In this document: piece after piece, positions 36,865 to 45,727 of the stretch
How positions within the stretch are numbered: position 1 is the stretch's first letter
Layout: every line of letters begins with the position of its first letter
The notes under the pieces: generated by a model
Databases searched by the model: none
The model's input: the letters and a program-made list of their open reading frames with translations, nothing else
What the model was told of the DNA's origin: nothing
Program-made: the position numbers and the translations under genes
Source: Io17-Chloro-G2 sp965226915
GTDB taxonomy: Bacteria > Chloroflexota > Dehalococcoidia > Lucifugimonadales > UBA3495
Length of the DNA stretch: 64,000 bases
Reading direction: 5' to 3'
Assembly: GCA_965226915.1 (NCBI GenBank)
Contig: CBDDEJ010000010.1
Location: forward strand, 1 to 64,000

Positions 36865-37467
36865 ATGAGCGTATTTGGCCTGACCGGCGGTATCGGCGCT
36901 GGGAAATCGACCGTTGCCGGCATGTTTCAAGACTCCGGCATTCCAGTTGTCCTGGCCGATGATGTAGGACGCCAAGTGGTTTCAGCGGGGAGCCAAGGAC
37001 TCTCGGCGGTCGTTGCGTTATTCGGAGAGGATGTCCTCGACAGCGCCGGCAGTCTCGACCGGAGAAAATTAGGTGGGATCATCTTCAATGATCCGGCGAA
37101 GCGCGCCCAACTCGAAGGCATCCTACATCCCCTGGTGCGGGACCGGAGCAGGGAACTTTTCGTTCAGTTAAAAGATGCCGGAAATTCAGTCATCGTCTAT
37201 GAATCAGCCCTTCTGTTCGAGACAAAACGCGATGCGGAGATGATGGGGGTTATCCTGGTGACCGCCAGCGAAGCGGACCGTATTGCGAGGGTGCAAGAAC
37301 GGGACGGCAGCGACGAATCGGATGTGCGCCGGCGAATCCAAGCGCAGATAGCCGAGGAAGAAAAAAGAGAGCGTTGTGATTACATAATCGAGAACGATGG
37401 AGATATCTTGGGGCTCAAAAGTCAAGTTGCCGATCTGATCACCCACCTGATCCAGAGGAGCGACTAA
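36865..37467 (+). CDS. coaE: Dephospho-CoA kinase CoaE
   Basis: The 200 residues start MSVFGLTGGIGAGKSTVA, the P-loop typical of CoaE. ADDVGRQVV, NDPAKRAQLEGILHP and VYESALLFE are the expected CoA-domain, LID and core motifs. It phosphorylates the 3'-OH of dephospho-CoA, the last step in CoA synthesis. It starts 32 bp after the HpaB-like gene, so it may be transcribed with a catabolic operon despite its housekeeping role. Confidence 0.96.
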   Translation: MSVFGLTGGIGAGKSTVAGMFQDSGIPVVLADDVGRQVVSAGSQGLSAVVALFGEDVLDSAGSLDRRKLGGIIFNDPAKRAQLEGILHPLVRDRSRELFVQLKDAGNSVIVYESALLFETKRDAEMMGVILVTASEADRIARVQERDGSDESDVRRRIQAQIAEEEKRERCDYIIENDGDILGLKSQVADLITHLIQRSD

Positions 37468-37554
37468 GTCACCTCTCGATCAAAACGAAAAGCTTGACAG
37501 CGCCCGGCGCCGGCGCCCCCTGTTCCCCGTGAGATTCGGCCATAAGGATATACC

Positions 37555-38985
37555 ATGACAAACACCAAGATAAATCCCAAAGTAGACACCATAGTCCGAG
37601 GCGGCCAGGTGGTCACCTCGTCCCAGGTGATTGACGCCGCTGTCGCCATCACCGGGGAGAAGATCGTCGCCTTGGGCCCAGAAGAACTGCTGCCGCCGGC
37701 CGGGAATTACATCGACGCCGAAGGCATGTTCGTGCTGCCCGGCCTCATCGACTCCCACGTCCATCTGGACGGCCATGACGATTACGCGCTGGGCGCCCGG
37801 GCCGCCGCCCTATCGGGATTGACCACGCTGATCCCCTTCGGCAACTACGATCTGGACGGCGACGAGACCCTCCCCTTGGCCGTTCACCGCACCCGGGAAG
37901 AGATAACCCAGGGCGCTCTGGTGGATTTCGGGCTTCACTACATCCTGCAGAACCGGCCATCCATCTTGTCTGGGATACCTGAGGCCATGGACCTGGGGGT
38001 CAAGTCCTTCAAGATGTTCATGACCTACAAGAAACGGCCGGGACGGATGTGCGACGACGACTACATCTGCCAGGCCATGGAGCTGGTTTCCGCCGGCGGC
38101 GGCGTAATGCAGCTCCACTGCGAAAGCGGCAACATAATCGAATACCTGGAAAACAAACTCATCGGCGAAGGGCACGTCCACCCGACTGATTTCCCCACCG
38201 CCTGCCCCGACTGGGCCGAAGAGGAGGCCATCAACCGGGCCATCAACATGGGCGTGGCCACCGGCTGCCCGACCTACGTGGTTCACCTGAGCACCCAGTT
38301 GGGGCTGGAGCGAATCAAGCAGGCCCACGCCAAGGGCCAGAGGATTTGGACCGAGACCTGTCCCCAGTATCTTCTGTTGTCGGACGCCGAAATGGCCCGC
38401 TACGGCCCACTGGCCAAGATCGGCCCGCCCCTGAGACCCGAAGACGGTCCCGACCGCGACGCCCTGTGGCGCGGGTTGGAGCAGGGCCACACCTCCATTA
38501 TCGCCAGCGACCACTCTCCCCATCCCCAGGAGTTGAAGCAGGTGGGCTGGGACAACATATTCGTAGACGCTGAAGGCAAATCGGTTCCCTTCGGATCGCC
38601 CGGCGTGGAGACCATCGTGTCACTGATGTACAGCGAGGGCGTGGTCAAACGTCAGTTGCCTATCTCGTGGCTGGCCCGGGTCATGGCCGAGAATCCGGCC
38701 CGCATCTTCGGCCTCTACCCCAGGAAGGGCGTCATACAGGTAGGCTCGGATGCCGACTTGTTGATCTGGGACCCTCAAGGCGACCGGGTGGTCACCGCCA
38801 AGGACCACCAGAGCAACGCCGGCTACAGCCTTTTCGAGGGCTGGCGCCTAAGCGGCCGCCCGCACATGAGCCTGCTGCGAGGACAAGTCCTGCTCAACCA
38901 GGGAAACCTGGAGCAAAAGCCAGGCTACGGCAAATTCATAGAGTGCGAAGGCCCCACGGCGCCCCTGGGAGGCTCGGTTCGGTAG
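37555..38985 (+). CDS. Cyclic amidohydrolase (dihydropyrimidinase/hydantoinase type)
   Basis: The 476 residues show DSHVHLDG with metal ligands His68 and His70, and SFKMFMTYK with the probable carboxylated Lys153. LHCESG and VVHLST supply two further histidines, and IIASDHSPH the catalytic Asp. This is the D-hydantoinase/dihydropyrimidinase/allantoinase pattern of the amidohydrolase superfamily. It should hydrolyse a cyclic amide in the cytosol. Close to a molybdenum hydroxylase, a purine- or N-heterocycle-degrading route is a reasonable hypothesis. The gene ends in a strong terminator. Confidence 0.93.
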   Translation: MTNTKINPKVDTIVRGGQVVTSSQVIDAAVAITGEKIVALGPEELLPPAGNYIDAEGMFVLPGLIDSHVHLDGHDDYALGARAAALSGLTTLIPFGNYDLDGDETLPLAVHRTREEITQGALVDFGLHYILQNRPSILSGIPEAMDLGVKSFKMFMTYKKRPGRMCDDDYICQAMELVSAGGGVMQLHCESGNIIEYLENKLIGEGHVHPTDFPTACPDWAEEEAINRAINMGVATGCPTYVVHLSTQLGLERIKQAHAKGQRIWTETCPQYLLLSDAEMARYGPLAKIGPPLRPEDGPDRDALWRGLEQGHTSIIASDHSPHPQELKQVGWDNIFVDAEGKSVPFGSPGVETIVSLMYSEGVVKRQLPISWLARVMAENPARIFGLYPRKGVIQVGSDADLLIWDPQGDRVVTAKDHQSNAGYSLFEGWRLSGRPHMSLLRGQVLLNQGNLEQKPGYGKFIECEGPTAPLGGSVR

Positions 38986-39031
38986 GGGGCGTTACTCGTT
39001 GCAACCATCTGCGAAATGCCGGCAGAAATAT

Positions 39032-39063
39032 AAAAATCCCCCTCAGCAATGAGGGGGATTTTT
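39032..39063. terminator. Strong bidirectional terminator
   Basis: A perfect 13-bp stem (AAAAATCCCCCTC with GAGGGGGATTTTT) encloses the loop AGCAAT. A-rich and T-rich arms make it work in both directions: for the amidohydrolase gene on plus and for the NHL/DUF1501/DUF1800 genes on minus. Confidence 0.93.
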
Positions 39064-39120
39064 AGTTACCTGAGTGGGTTTGTTCCGATTGAAGGAATCG
39101 GAACACCAGCGTCTATAGTC

Positions 39121-40158
39121 TTACAGCGGGCCTCCGGAGAAGTTGCCTGTTTGCTTGCGATAGACTTGGAGGCGCTGGCGGGAGGTTTCCACCACGAACA
39201 CCCGGCTTTCTTCATCCACCTCGACCGCTATGGGTCCCTGGAATAGCTTCTCCCGCTCCTTTAGACCCTGGGCCCTTTCCCGGCTTCTCACCATCGACGG
39301 GTCTAGATTCACCCGCTCCCGACCCCATTTGGACAGTGTAGCATCGCCGGTCAAAATGGTGATAAAGCCGCCATCGGCGTCGAACACCTGAAGACGGTCG
39401 TTCTTGAAATCAGTGACGTAGATGATGCCGTCCTTGTCGACGGCGACTCCGGTGGGGCGGTTGAACTCTCCGTCCCCCTGTCCGGAAGTCCCAAACTTCA
39501 TCAGGAAGCGTCCGTCCCGGTCGAATTTTTGGATCCGGTCATTACGCCAGTCGGCTATGTACACGTCGCCGTTATGGTCTATCTCGATTCCCCAAGGGTA
39601 GCTGAACTCGCCATCGCCGCTGCCTTGAGTTCCCCACTGGGAGATGTACTTCCCCTCTTTAGTGAATATCTGAACCCGGTGGTTCACGCTGTCCACCAGA
39701 TAGAGGTTGTCGTCGGCGTCGAACGCCAGGCCGGAGGGCCGGTTGATCTCGCCGTCGCCATCGCCTAGGATCCCCCACTTGGCGAAGCATTCCCCATCCT
39801 TGTTAAAAAGGGAAATCCGGTTGAGCCACTCATCAGCCACGTAGGCGATGCCGGCGCTGTCGAGGGCGACCGACGTGGGCCACATGAAGGTCCCGTCGGG
39901 AGCGGAGGCGTCTGCCTCTTCCGGCGGGACTTTCGTGCCGAACTCTCTAATCAATTCTTCATCTTCAATAGTGAATACGGTGACCCGCTTGCAGGGGAAG
40001 AACGCCGGTGTCTCAGAGCCGCGGCTAAGCACGTAGAGTTGGTTTTCTTTGTCCCGGGTTATCGCCACCGGATAGAAGAACCCGCTGCCACTCCGGTTTT
40101 CCTGCCTTCCGATGGTGTGGCTATATTCAAACGTTATTGGCGCTACTTCAGTAACCAT
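39121..40158 (-). CDS. NHL-repeat protein
   Basis: The 345 residues contain about five NHL repeats with the recurring pattern GDGEFxxPxGIAVD-x-G/DxxYVxDxxNxRIQ, for example DGEFSYPWGIEIDHNG and DGEFNRPTGVAVDKDG. These build a beta-propeller. No signal peptide is evident. Such propellers bind proteins or small molecules; enzymatic NHL proteins such as lactonases also exist, but no catalytic set is obvious. It is the last gene of a minus-strand set with DUF1501 and DUF1800. Confidence 0.88.
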   Translation of the reverse strand: MVTEVAPITFEYSHTIGRQENRSGSGFFYPVAITRDKENQLYVLSRGSETPAFFPCKRVTVFTIEDEELIREFGTKVPPEEADASAPDGTFMWPTSVALDSAGIAYVADEWLNRISLFNKDGECFAKWGILGDGDGEINRPSGLAFDADDNLYLVDSVNHRVQIFTKEGKYISQWGTQGSGDGEFSYPWGIEIDHNGDVYIADWRNDRIQKFDRDGRFLMKFGTSGQGDGEFNRPTGVAVDKDGIIYVTDFKNDRLQVFDADGGFITILTGDATLSKWGRERVNLDPSMVRSRERAQGLKEREKLFQGPIAVEVDEESRVFVVETSRQRLQVYRKQTGNFSGGPL

Positions 40159-40283
40159 TTATCCTCACACAGGGTATCTTTCCAACCGGTTAATCGTGAT
40201 TTTTTTAAAAATCGTAGCTTCATCATCTGGGATCCTTAGCCTGTCGAACCATCTTCCGAGACAATGGCGCGGGGCTTCCGGAA

Positions 40284-41420
40284 CTACTTTATGAAGTCGA
40301 ACTGCTCGTAGGTTCCGCCTAGGATTGGATTGGCGTCCAGGCCCATCCACTGCTCCAGCAACGTGGCGTAGGTGCTTCGAAAATCGTTGTTCCACTGCAG
40401 GTCGCCGGAATCCAGCTTTTGCGGCTCCAGGGAAGGATACTCACCATAGAGGCCGCCCTTGACCGCGTCGCCGATGACGAAGGCCACTCCGCCAGAGCCG
40501 TGGTCCGTGCCCGAGCCGTTCTCCTGCACCCGCCGGCCGAACTCGGTGAACAGCAAGATCACCACTTCCTGGTTGGCGTTGTGCTCTTTCAGGTCCTCGT
40601 AGAAGTCGGCTATAGCGTTGGTGACATCGCCCCACAGTCTAGGCAGAGTCGTGTTCTGGTTGGCATGAGTATCGAAGGTGCCAGGATTCACGCCAGTGTA
40701 AAGCACCCGGGTCCCAAAATCCGACAGATGCACCTGAGCGATGCTCTTCAGCCACTGGGCGAAGGGGCTGCCGCCGTACTCCACGCTGGACGAGTAGGTC
40801 TGGGGCGCGGTGCTAAGGATGTCGGCCCCTTTCAGGGCGTCCAAACCTGTCTGGGAAAGGTAGTCGCTTACGGGGCCGGAGCCGTCCATGGGAGCATACA
40901 TGCGGGCGAATATATCCAGCGCATCGCCACGCTGGTCGGCGCCTTGGATTCCCGTCAGCACACCATAGTTGCTTAGATCGCCTACCGAGGCCACGGAAAC
41001 GCCGGGCGCGGCCAGGGCTCGAGGAAGGCCTCGGCCAAAGTTTACGGCCGTCAAAATGTTCTCTTTGTTGGGGTCGAGGTCACGGATGGCCTTGCCCAGC
41101 CAACCCTCGGTGACCATCTTTTCCGGCTCGGCGGTGTGCCAGATGTCCAAGGAACGGAAATGGGAGCGGATGGGGTTGGGATAACCAATGCCTTGAAGGA
41201 CCGCGACCTTACCCTGGTCGTACATATCCTTGATCGGCGCCATGCCCGGGTGGAACCCGACCTTGTCGTCAACGGCCAAGACCTCGTCCGGACCGACCTG
41301 CAAAGTAGGCCGGTAGTCCGGGTAATGGGGGTCGCTGTAGGGAATAAAGGTGTTCAGGGCGTCGTAGGCCCCAGTCATCTGAAGAACCACCAGCACCGGG
41401 TCTTTCTTGTTCGAGGTCAT
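40284..41420 (-). CDS. DUF1501 (sulfatase-like fold) protein
   Basis: MTSNKKDPVLVVLQMTGAYD at 41420 follows AAGGAG, so a longer upstream frame is rejected. DUF1501 signatures are DALNTFIPYSDPHY, HPGMAPIKDMYDQGKVAVLQGIGYP (in part), TEFGRRVQENGSGTDHGSGG and the C-terminal DFRSTYATLLEQWMG. The usual Tat signal peptide is missing, which is unusual. The family shares the alkaline phosphatase/sulfatase fold and is nearly always paired with DUF1800, as here. Its activity is not established. Confidence 0.9.
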   Translation of the reverse strand: MTSNKKDPVLVVLQMTGAYDALNTFIPYSDPHYPDYRPTLQVGPDEVLAVDDKVGFHPGMAPIKDMYDQGKVAVLQGIGYPNPIRSHFRSLDIWHTAEPEKMVTEGWLGKAIRDLDPNKENILTAVNFGRGLPRALAAPGVSVASVGDLSNYGVLTGIQGADQRGDALDIFARMYAPMDGSGPVSDYLSQTGLDALKGADILSTAPQTYSSSVEYGGSPFAQWLKSIAQVHLSDFGTRVLYTGVNPGTFDTHANQNTTLPRLWGDVTNAIADFYEDLKEHNANQEVVILLFTEFGRRVQENGSGTDHGSGGVAFVIGDAVKGGLYGEYPSLEPQKLDSGDLQWNNDFRSTYATLLEQWMGLDANPILGGTYEQFDFIK

Positions 41421-41502
41421 TGTCCACTCCTTAGCGATTTGAGTTGTCGTCCCTCGACTATCAATGGGCAGACGAGGCAAACGCCTAAACGGGAATTTCC
41501 CA

Positions 41503-42906
41503 TTAGGCGTAAAGGTATTCCTTGGTAGCCACTATCATTTGGAGCATCTCGGTGACCTGCTGGGAAAACTCCGGAACATCGGTCCGCAACACACCGCTTT
41601 TGGCGGCATGTTCTACCAACGACTGATGGTTCTCATCGGTCAGTTCGTAGTGGCCCAGGAGTCGGAGACAGCCTTCCACTAGGCCCTCCGAGGTGATCGT
41701 GGGGCCTTCGCCGGCCAGTTGTTGAACGATGTCTTGTACGCCGGGGTAGCTGACATCGCCCACGTGGTCGGCAATGAAGTTGACCCGCCGGAGAAGTGTT
41801 CCACCGTCGATCCACTCCTTGCCGGTGTGCCAGCCTTCCACGGAAGGTGGGTTCAGGATCTCCTGACCCATGTGCTTCATTTCCTCGAAAATGGCTTCAA
41901 AGCCGGGTTTGGGAGTCGTCCAGTCTCCGACCAACCGCAAGGTTCCGATCACCGTTTCGATCGGGCCCTTGATCCTGGAGAATCGAGAGTCCTTAAAGGC
42001 GTCGGAGTTGAACAGCACCCGCAACATGGAGCGAATGTCGTAATTGGAGCGGAAATACTCGTCTTCCAGCATCTTTATGGTATCGGGGTCCCGGGGCGGG
42101 GTGTCCATCCAGGATGGCACCTGCGCTTCATCGGCGACGAAGTAGTCGTAAAAGTGCCGCGAGATGAATCGGGCGGTAGCCGGTTGCTTGCAGATAATGT
42201 CGATGACATCCTCACCATTGAAGTTGCCGGTGTGGCCCAGGAATGTCTTTTCACCCTCATCGTGGTCATCGGGGTTGAAGATGAATGACGAAGTATAGCG
42301 GCCGTATGGCTGACCGGGGATGCCGTTGGCGATAGTCCAGCCGGTGAATGCGCGGGCGCACTCCTTGACGTCATCCTCGGTATAGTTGAATTGCCCGTCC
42401 ATGCCCACGCCCAGGGAGAATAGCTCCAGTAACTCCCGGCCGTAGTTCTCGTTGATCGCTTCTTTGTGGCTCAGGCAGTTATCCAGGAAGTAAACCATGG
42501 CCGGATCTTTGGAGATCTCCACCAAGAGGTCCTTGAAATTTCCCATGCCGCACCGGCGGAGCATTTCCCACTCGGCGTGGGAAGTGACCTGACTCTGCGT
42601 CTTGCTGTCGGCGGTGCAGAGGATGCCATGCCAGAAAAGAATCATCTTCTCTTCCAACTGGCTATCGGAGTTGATCATGCGAAAGGCGATGTATTCGGGG
42701 ACGCAACGAATGAAGTGATTCCATTCAATGAAATACCGCTCTACCAGGTCGAGGTCCATACCGTTGGAGTGGTCTTCGGGATGGAGCAGTTCCTCTACGG
42801 TCGCCTCGTATCCCTTCTCGGCCCGGGCTTCCAACTCATGATATTGGGCACCAAATCCGGCGCGCCGCATCAGGTGGGCCATCAACGCGATATCTTTTTC
42901 CGCCAT
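41503..42906 (-). CDS. DUF1800 protein
   Basis: At 467 residues it has the DUF1800 hallmarks: MAHLMRRAGFGA near the start, MILFWHGILCTA, NENYGRELLELFSLGV, DVKECARAFTGWTI, HDEGEKTFLG and NPPSVEGWHTGKEWI. It lies 82 bp upstream of the DUF1501 gene on the same strand. The function of these paired proteins is unknown; extracellular polymer degradation or surface roles have been proposed for the family. No clear signal peptide is seen in this copy. Confidence 0.92.
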   Translation of the reverse strand: MAEKDIALMAHLMRRAGFGAQYHELEARAEKGYEATVEELLHPEDHSNGMDLDLVERYFIEWNHFIRCVPEYIAFRMINSDSQLEEKMILFWHGILCTADSKTQSQVTSHAEWEMLRRCGMGNFKDLLVEISKDPAMVYFLDNCLSHKEAINENYGRELLELFSLGVGMDGQFNYTEDDVKECARAFTGWTIANGIPGQPYGRYTSSFIFNPDDHDEGEKTFLGHTGNFNGEDVIDIICKQPATARFISRHFYDYFVADEAQVPSWMDTPPRDPDTIKMLEDEYFRSNYDIRSMLRVLFNSDAFKDSRFSRIKGPIETVIGTLRLVGDWTTPKPGFEAIFEEMKHMGQEILNPPSVEGWHTGKEWIDGGTLLRRVNFIADHVGDVSYPGVQDIVQQLAGEGPTITSEGLVEGCLRLLGHYELTDENHQSLVEHAAKSGVLRTDVPEFSQQVTEMLQMIVATKEYLYA

Positions 42907-43105
42907 CCGGTTTTCTCCTCGTTATTGGCGAACCAATATATAGTACCTATATTAGCATTTTTGATGCTGTTCAACAAATACAGCATACCATTTGATGCTA
43001 TCGCCGGGATAGGTAAAAAGAAGGGTCCAAAGGCCTGCAAATCGTGCGCCGGCGGTCTTGGAACCTGCCGGTGATTACCGGAGGCGGCCTAGCCGGCCTG
43101 GGCTT

Positions 43106-43954
43106 CTACCTGAATTCCGGGACCTTGTCCGCCAGCAACTTGATAGAGTCGCTTACCTGCCGTTGGGACAATTGGCCTCCGGGATTCATGTCCAGGGAGA
43201 CGCCGGTGATTCCCAACTCTTCTTGATACCAGCGGATGCGGTCGGCCACCTCTTCGGGGGTTCCATAGGCCACCTGTGTCAGCACGTCGTCATAGGTGAC
43301 CTCCGATATTCGCTTGAGCCTTTCGTATGCCTCCTCATCCGCCGCCTGGGAAAGGGATTCCCGCACCAATCTGCGGGCGCGCATGGTGCTGGCCTCGGGC
43401 GTCGAGCGGGCCTCCTCCGGGCTGTTGCCCACGTAGGCGGCCAATTGCAGTATCACGTCGTTGGGGCCGTCGAATCCCGCCAACTCCCGCTGCTCTTTGT
43501 ACCCATCCAAGAGCTCCTTCAACTCCGGCACATCCATCTGATGGCGAATAAAGATGGGAAAACCCAGGCTGCCGATCAAGGAAAACGTCTCCCGGCTCTC
43601 CACCGCCACCCGGATGGGCGGGTGGGGGGTCCGCAGCGGCTTGGGCGTCAGATTCACGTCATCGAAATCGTAGTGCTCGCCGTGGTATGAAAATGAACTC
43701 TCGGTCCAAGCTTTCTGGATGACTTCCAGCGATTCGAAGAAACGAGACCGGCTCTCCGCGTAATCGACGTTGTAGCCCTGATATGACTCAATAAGGGAGC
43801 TGCGGCCGACGCCAAACAACAACCGTCCCTGGCTGATGTGGTCGACCATGGCCGCTTCTTCGGCCAACCGCACCAATCCGAACCATTCGTCAAAGGTCTG
43901 CGATTGGGTGAATCCTTCCCGGGCGATGAACATGGAGAACAATCCAAAATCCAT
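43106..43954 (-). CDS. LLM flavin monooxygenase with an internal deletion
   Basis: The start MDFGLFSMFIAREG at 43954 follows GGAGGG. The 282 residues go directly from DEWFGLVRLAEEAA to MVDHISQGRLLFGVGRS. In normal luciferase-like monooxygenases about 60-70 residues with an EHH-type segment and ARTxRIxIG lie between these. The loss is in frame and seems to have occurred between two copies of the LAEEAA motif. The rest, including PHPPIRVAVES, YGTPEEVADRI and the C-terminus, is normal. The missing part contains barrel strands and flavin contacts, so activity is doubtful although the frame is open. Confidence 0.75.
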   Translation of the reverse strand: MDFGLFSMFIAREGFTQSQTFDEWFGLVRLAEEAAMVDHISQGRLLFGVGRSSLIESYQGYNVDYAESRSRFFESLEVIQKAWTESSFSYHGEHYDFDDVNLTPKPLRTPHPPIRVAVESRETFSLIGSLGFPIFIRHQMDVPELKELLDGYKEQRELAGFDGPNDVILQLAAYVGNSPEEARSTPEASTMRARRLVRESLSQAADEEAYERLKRISEVTYDDVLTQVAYGTPEEVADRIRWYQEELGITGVSLDMNPGGQLSQRQVSDSIKLLADKVPEFR

Positions 43955-44233
43955 CGTTCCCTCCATTACCGCAATAAGGCCTGACCGCGTGCTGAGAATA
44001 AGTCCTCGGGATGGCAGAAGTCTAGCAGCGGGCCAACTGGCGGTCAATTTGGCGCCAGCCTGCACGGGGCTAACTCTAACCAATGAGGGGTTCCTACACT
44101 TGGCCCGGGGACCTACCGCCGTCCAAAATGGAGATGTACAGCTGTTTGCCTGGACGCCGGTCTAACTCCTTCAAACCCCATTCGGATATGGGTTCTGATT
44201 CGGATATCCGCCTGCGTATATCCTAGCTAAACC

Positions 44234-44707
44234 ATGGCCGATCAAAGCGGGAGACCAATCTTGGACACCGTGGAATTTTTGGCAGGTGTGGAACTCTTTG
44301 CCGGGTTACCGGAAAAGGGCATCCGCAGCTTGGCCATCAATCTGCGGCATGTCTCTTTCAATGAGGGCAGCTTCATTGAGGACGCGAATTCCATCGACGG
44401 GCTATACATATTAAAAAACGGAATGGCCAAGGTCACAAAGTCGTCATCGGATGCGGCAGGCGTGGAAGCGGTGCTTTCGATTCTTCGAGAAGGGGACACC
44501 TTCGGCGAGTTGGGGCTCATAGACGGGCTTCCCCGGTCTGCCAAGGTCACCGCCATGTCCCCGGTGGAATGCTACTTCCTGCCCCGGGCCGCGTTTTTGA
44601 TAGCGCTTCGAGAGAATCCGGTAATCGCCCGGTGCATGTTGCCTACGTTGGCCGGTATGGTGCGCGCCGCCGACCGATGGGTGGGCGATTTATTTCAAGG
44701 CCCTTAG
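44234..44707 (+). CDS. Single-domain cyclic-nucleotide-binding protein
   Basis: The 157 residues are a Crp/cNMP-binding domain only. The phosphate-binding cassette GELGLIDGLPRSAKVTA spans 91-107 and keeps Glu92 and Arg101, which contact the cyclic nucleotide phosphate. The sequence stops about 35 residues later with no HTH, so it is not a DNA-binding CRP. It could act by protein contacts. Its stop overlaps by four bases the stop of a convergent MBL-fold gene that resembles class II cyclic-nucleotide phosphodiesterases. Confidence 0.85.
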   Translation: MADQSGRPILDTVEFLAGVELFAGLPEKGIRSLAINLRHVSFNEGSFIEDANSIDGLYILKNGMAKVTKSSSDAAGVEAVLSILREGDTFGELGLIDGLPRSAKVTAMSPVECYFLPRAAFLIALRENPVIARCMLPTLAGMVRAADRWVGDLFQGP

Positions 44708-45483
44708 ACTTCCAGCTCCATGCCCTCGTAGCCTGGCGCGAGATCGACGCTCATCTCATCCGCCACCGCCGCCATCTGCTCCGCGATCTCTTCTTGATAT
44801 TCCAAGCTAATATGGACCGCCACGATCTTCGGAATTTTCAAACCAGCCTTGGCAGCCTTAACCAGATGGGACCTCAGCCCCGCCGGAGTCATATGCTCGG
44901 TGGCCTTAGCGTCGGCCTCCATCCGGTTGGGATAGCTAGCATCGACAAACAGGACATCAACCGCCAGCTCATCCGAGAAGAATGGTGAGATGTCGCTGCC
45001 GGTGTCTCCCGTATAAGCCATTGCCCGGCCAGAATCCGTCCGCACCACGTAGCCTACATTAGGTACGGTATGTGGTATCTCGATGGGGATGACGCGGTAA
45101 CCTAAGGCGGCAAATTCATCCCCCGGCGCTATGGAATTAAGTTTGAATTTGGGCGGTTGTTCATGGCCCAGGGATTCGGTCATATCCGGGTACAGGCGCC
45201 AGTTCAACAGGTGGGACTGAAGGGCCTCGTGGGTTTCGGGCAAGCCGTAGAGGCCTATGGTATTTCCGTCGCCGATAGTGGCCAGTCCCAAGGTGGGAAT
45301 GTCGCGTATATGATCGAAATGCTGGTGGGTCAGCAGGACGGCTTGGACCTTGGCTTGATCTTCAGTGGTAAGAGAGCTGGCCAGGCTGCCGGCGTCCAAG
45401 CCCAGCACTTCGTCGATCAAAAAGCAAGTGTGCTTGGCGTGGAGGCTTTCCATCTTATGGGCGCCAAGGACACGAACCTTCAA
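44704..45483 (-). CDS. MBL-fold hydrolase (class II PDE/RNase Z-like)
   Basis: A TTG start at 45483 is preceded by CAGGAG. The 259 residues show THQHFDH (52-58) as the metal motif, IEIPHTVPNVGYVV, AYTGDTGSD and VAVHISLEYQ as further metal ligands. The order suits RNase Z-like proteins and class II 3',5'-cyclic-nucleotide phosphodiesterases. The convergent cNMP-binding neighbour makes a phosphodiesterase attractive, but this is inference from context. No signal peptide. Confidence 0.82.
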   Translation of the reverse strand: MKVRVLGAHKMESLHAKHTCFLIDEVLGLDAGSLASSLTTEDQAKVQAVLLTHQHFDHIRDIPTLGLATIGDGNTIGLYGLPETHEALQSHLLNWRLYPDMTESLGHEQPPKFKLNSIAPGDEFAALGYRVIPIEIPHTVPNVGYVVRTDSGRAMAYTGDTGSDISPFFSDELAVDVLFVDASYPNRMEADAKATEHMTPAGLRSHLVKAAKAGLKIPKIVAVHISLEYQEEIAEQMAAVADEMSVDLAPGYEGMELEV

Positions 45484-45676
45484 GAACGGAACTCCTGGGT
45501 GGCCGAGTGGGGAATCGGCTTCGCGGCTACGGGGTCAAGAAAGCGTATCACAAGAATTGTTGAAGTTCACGCCACGAATGTTGCGGCGGTTGAGGTGAAC
45601 CCGCCCTGCGATGGCGGCATCAATGTTTGCAGATGGATTGGCGCCGTTTTAGCCCAGTATCATTAAGCCACCAAGG

Positions 45677-45703
45677 CCAGGCGCCAATCTTAGCGCCCGG
45701 CCT
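45677..45703. terminator. Hairpin between convergent-side genes
   Basis: GGCCAGGCGC and GCGCCCGGCC pair around CAATCTTA, just after the stop of the VOC gene on the minus strand. There is no T-run, so termination activity is uncertain. Confidence 0.35.
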
Positions 45704-45727
45704 CAAAACTACTCTGCGTCGGGTTAT

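Noticed and set aside
45490..45580. tRNA-like GGGTGGCCGAGTGG string
   Set aside because: It resembles the D-arm of a tRNA-Ser, but no acceptor stem, anticodon arm or matching T-loop follows at the right distance on either strand.
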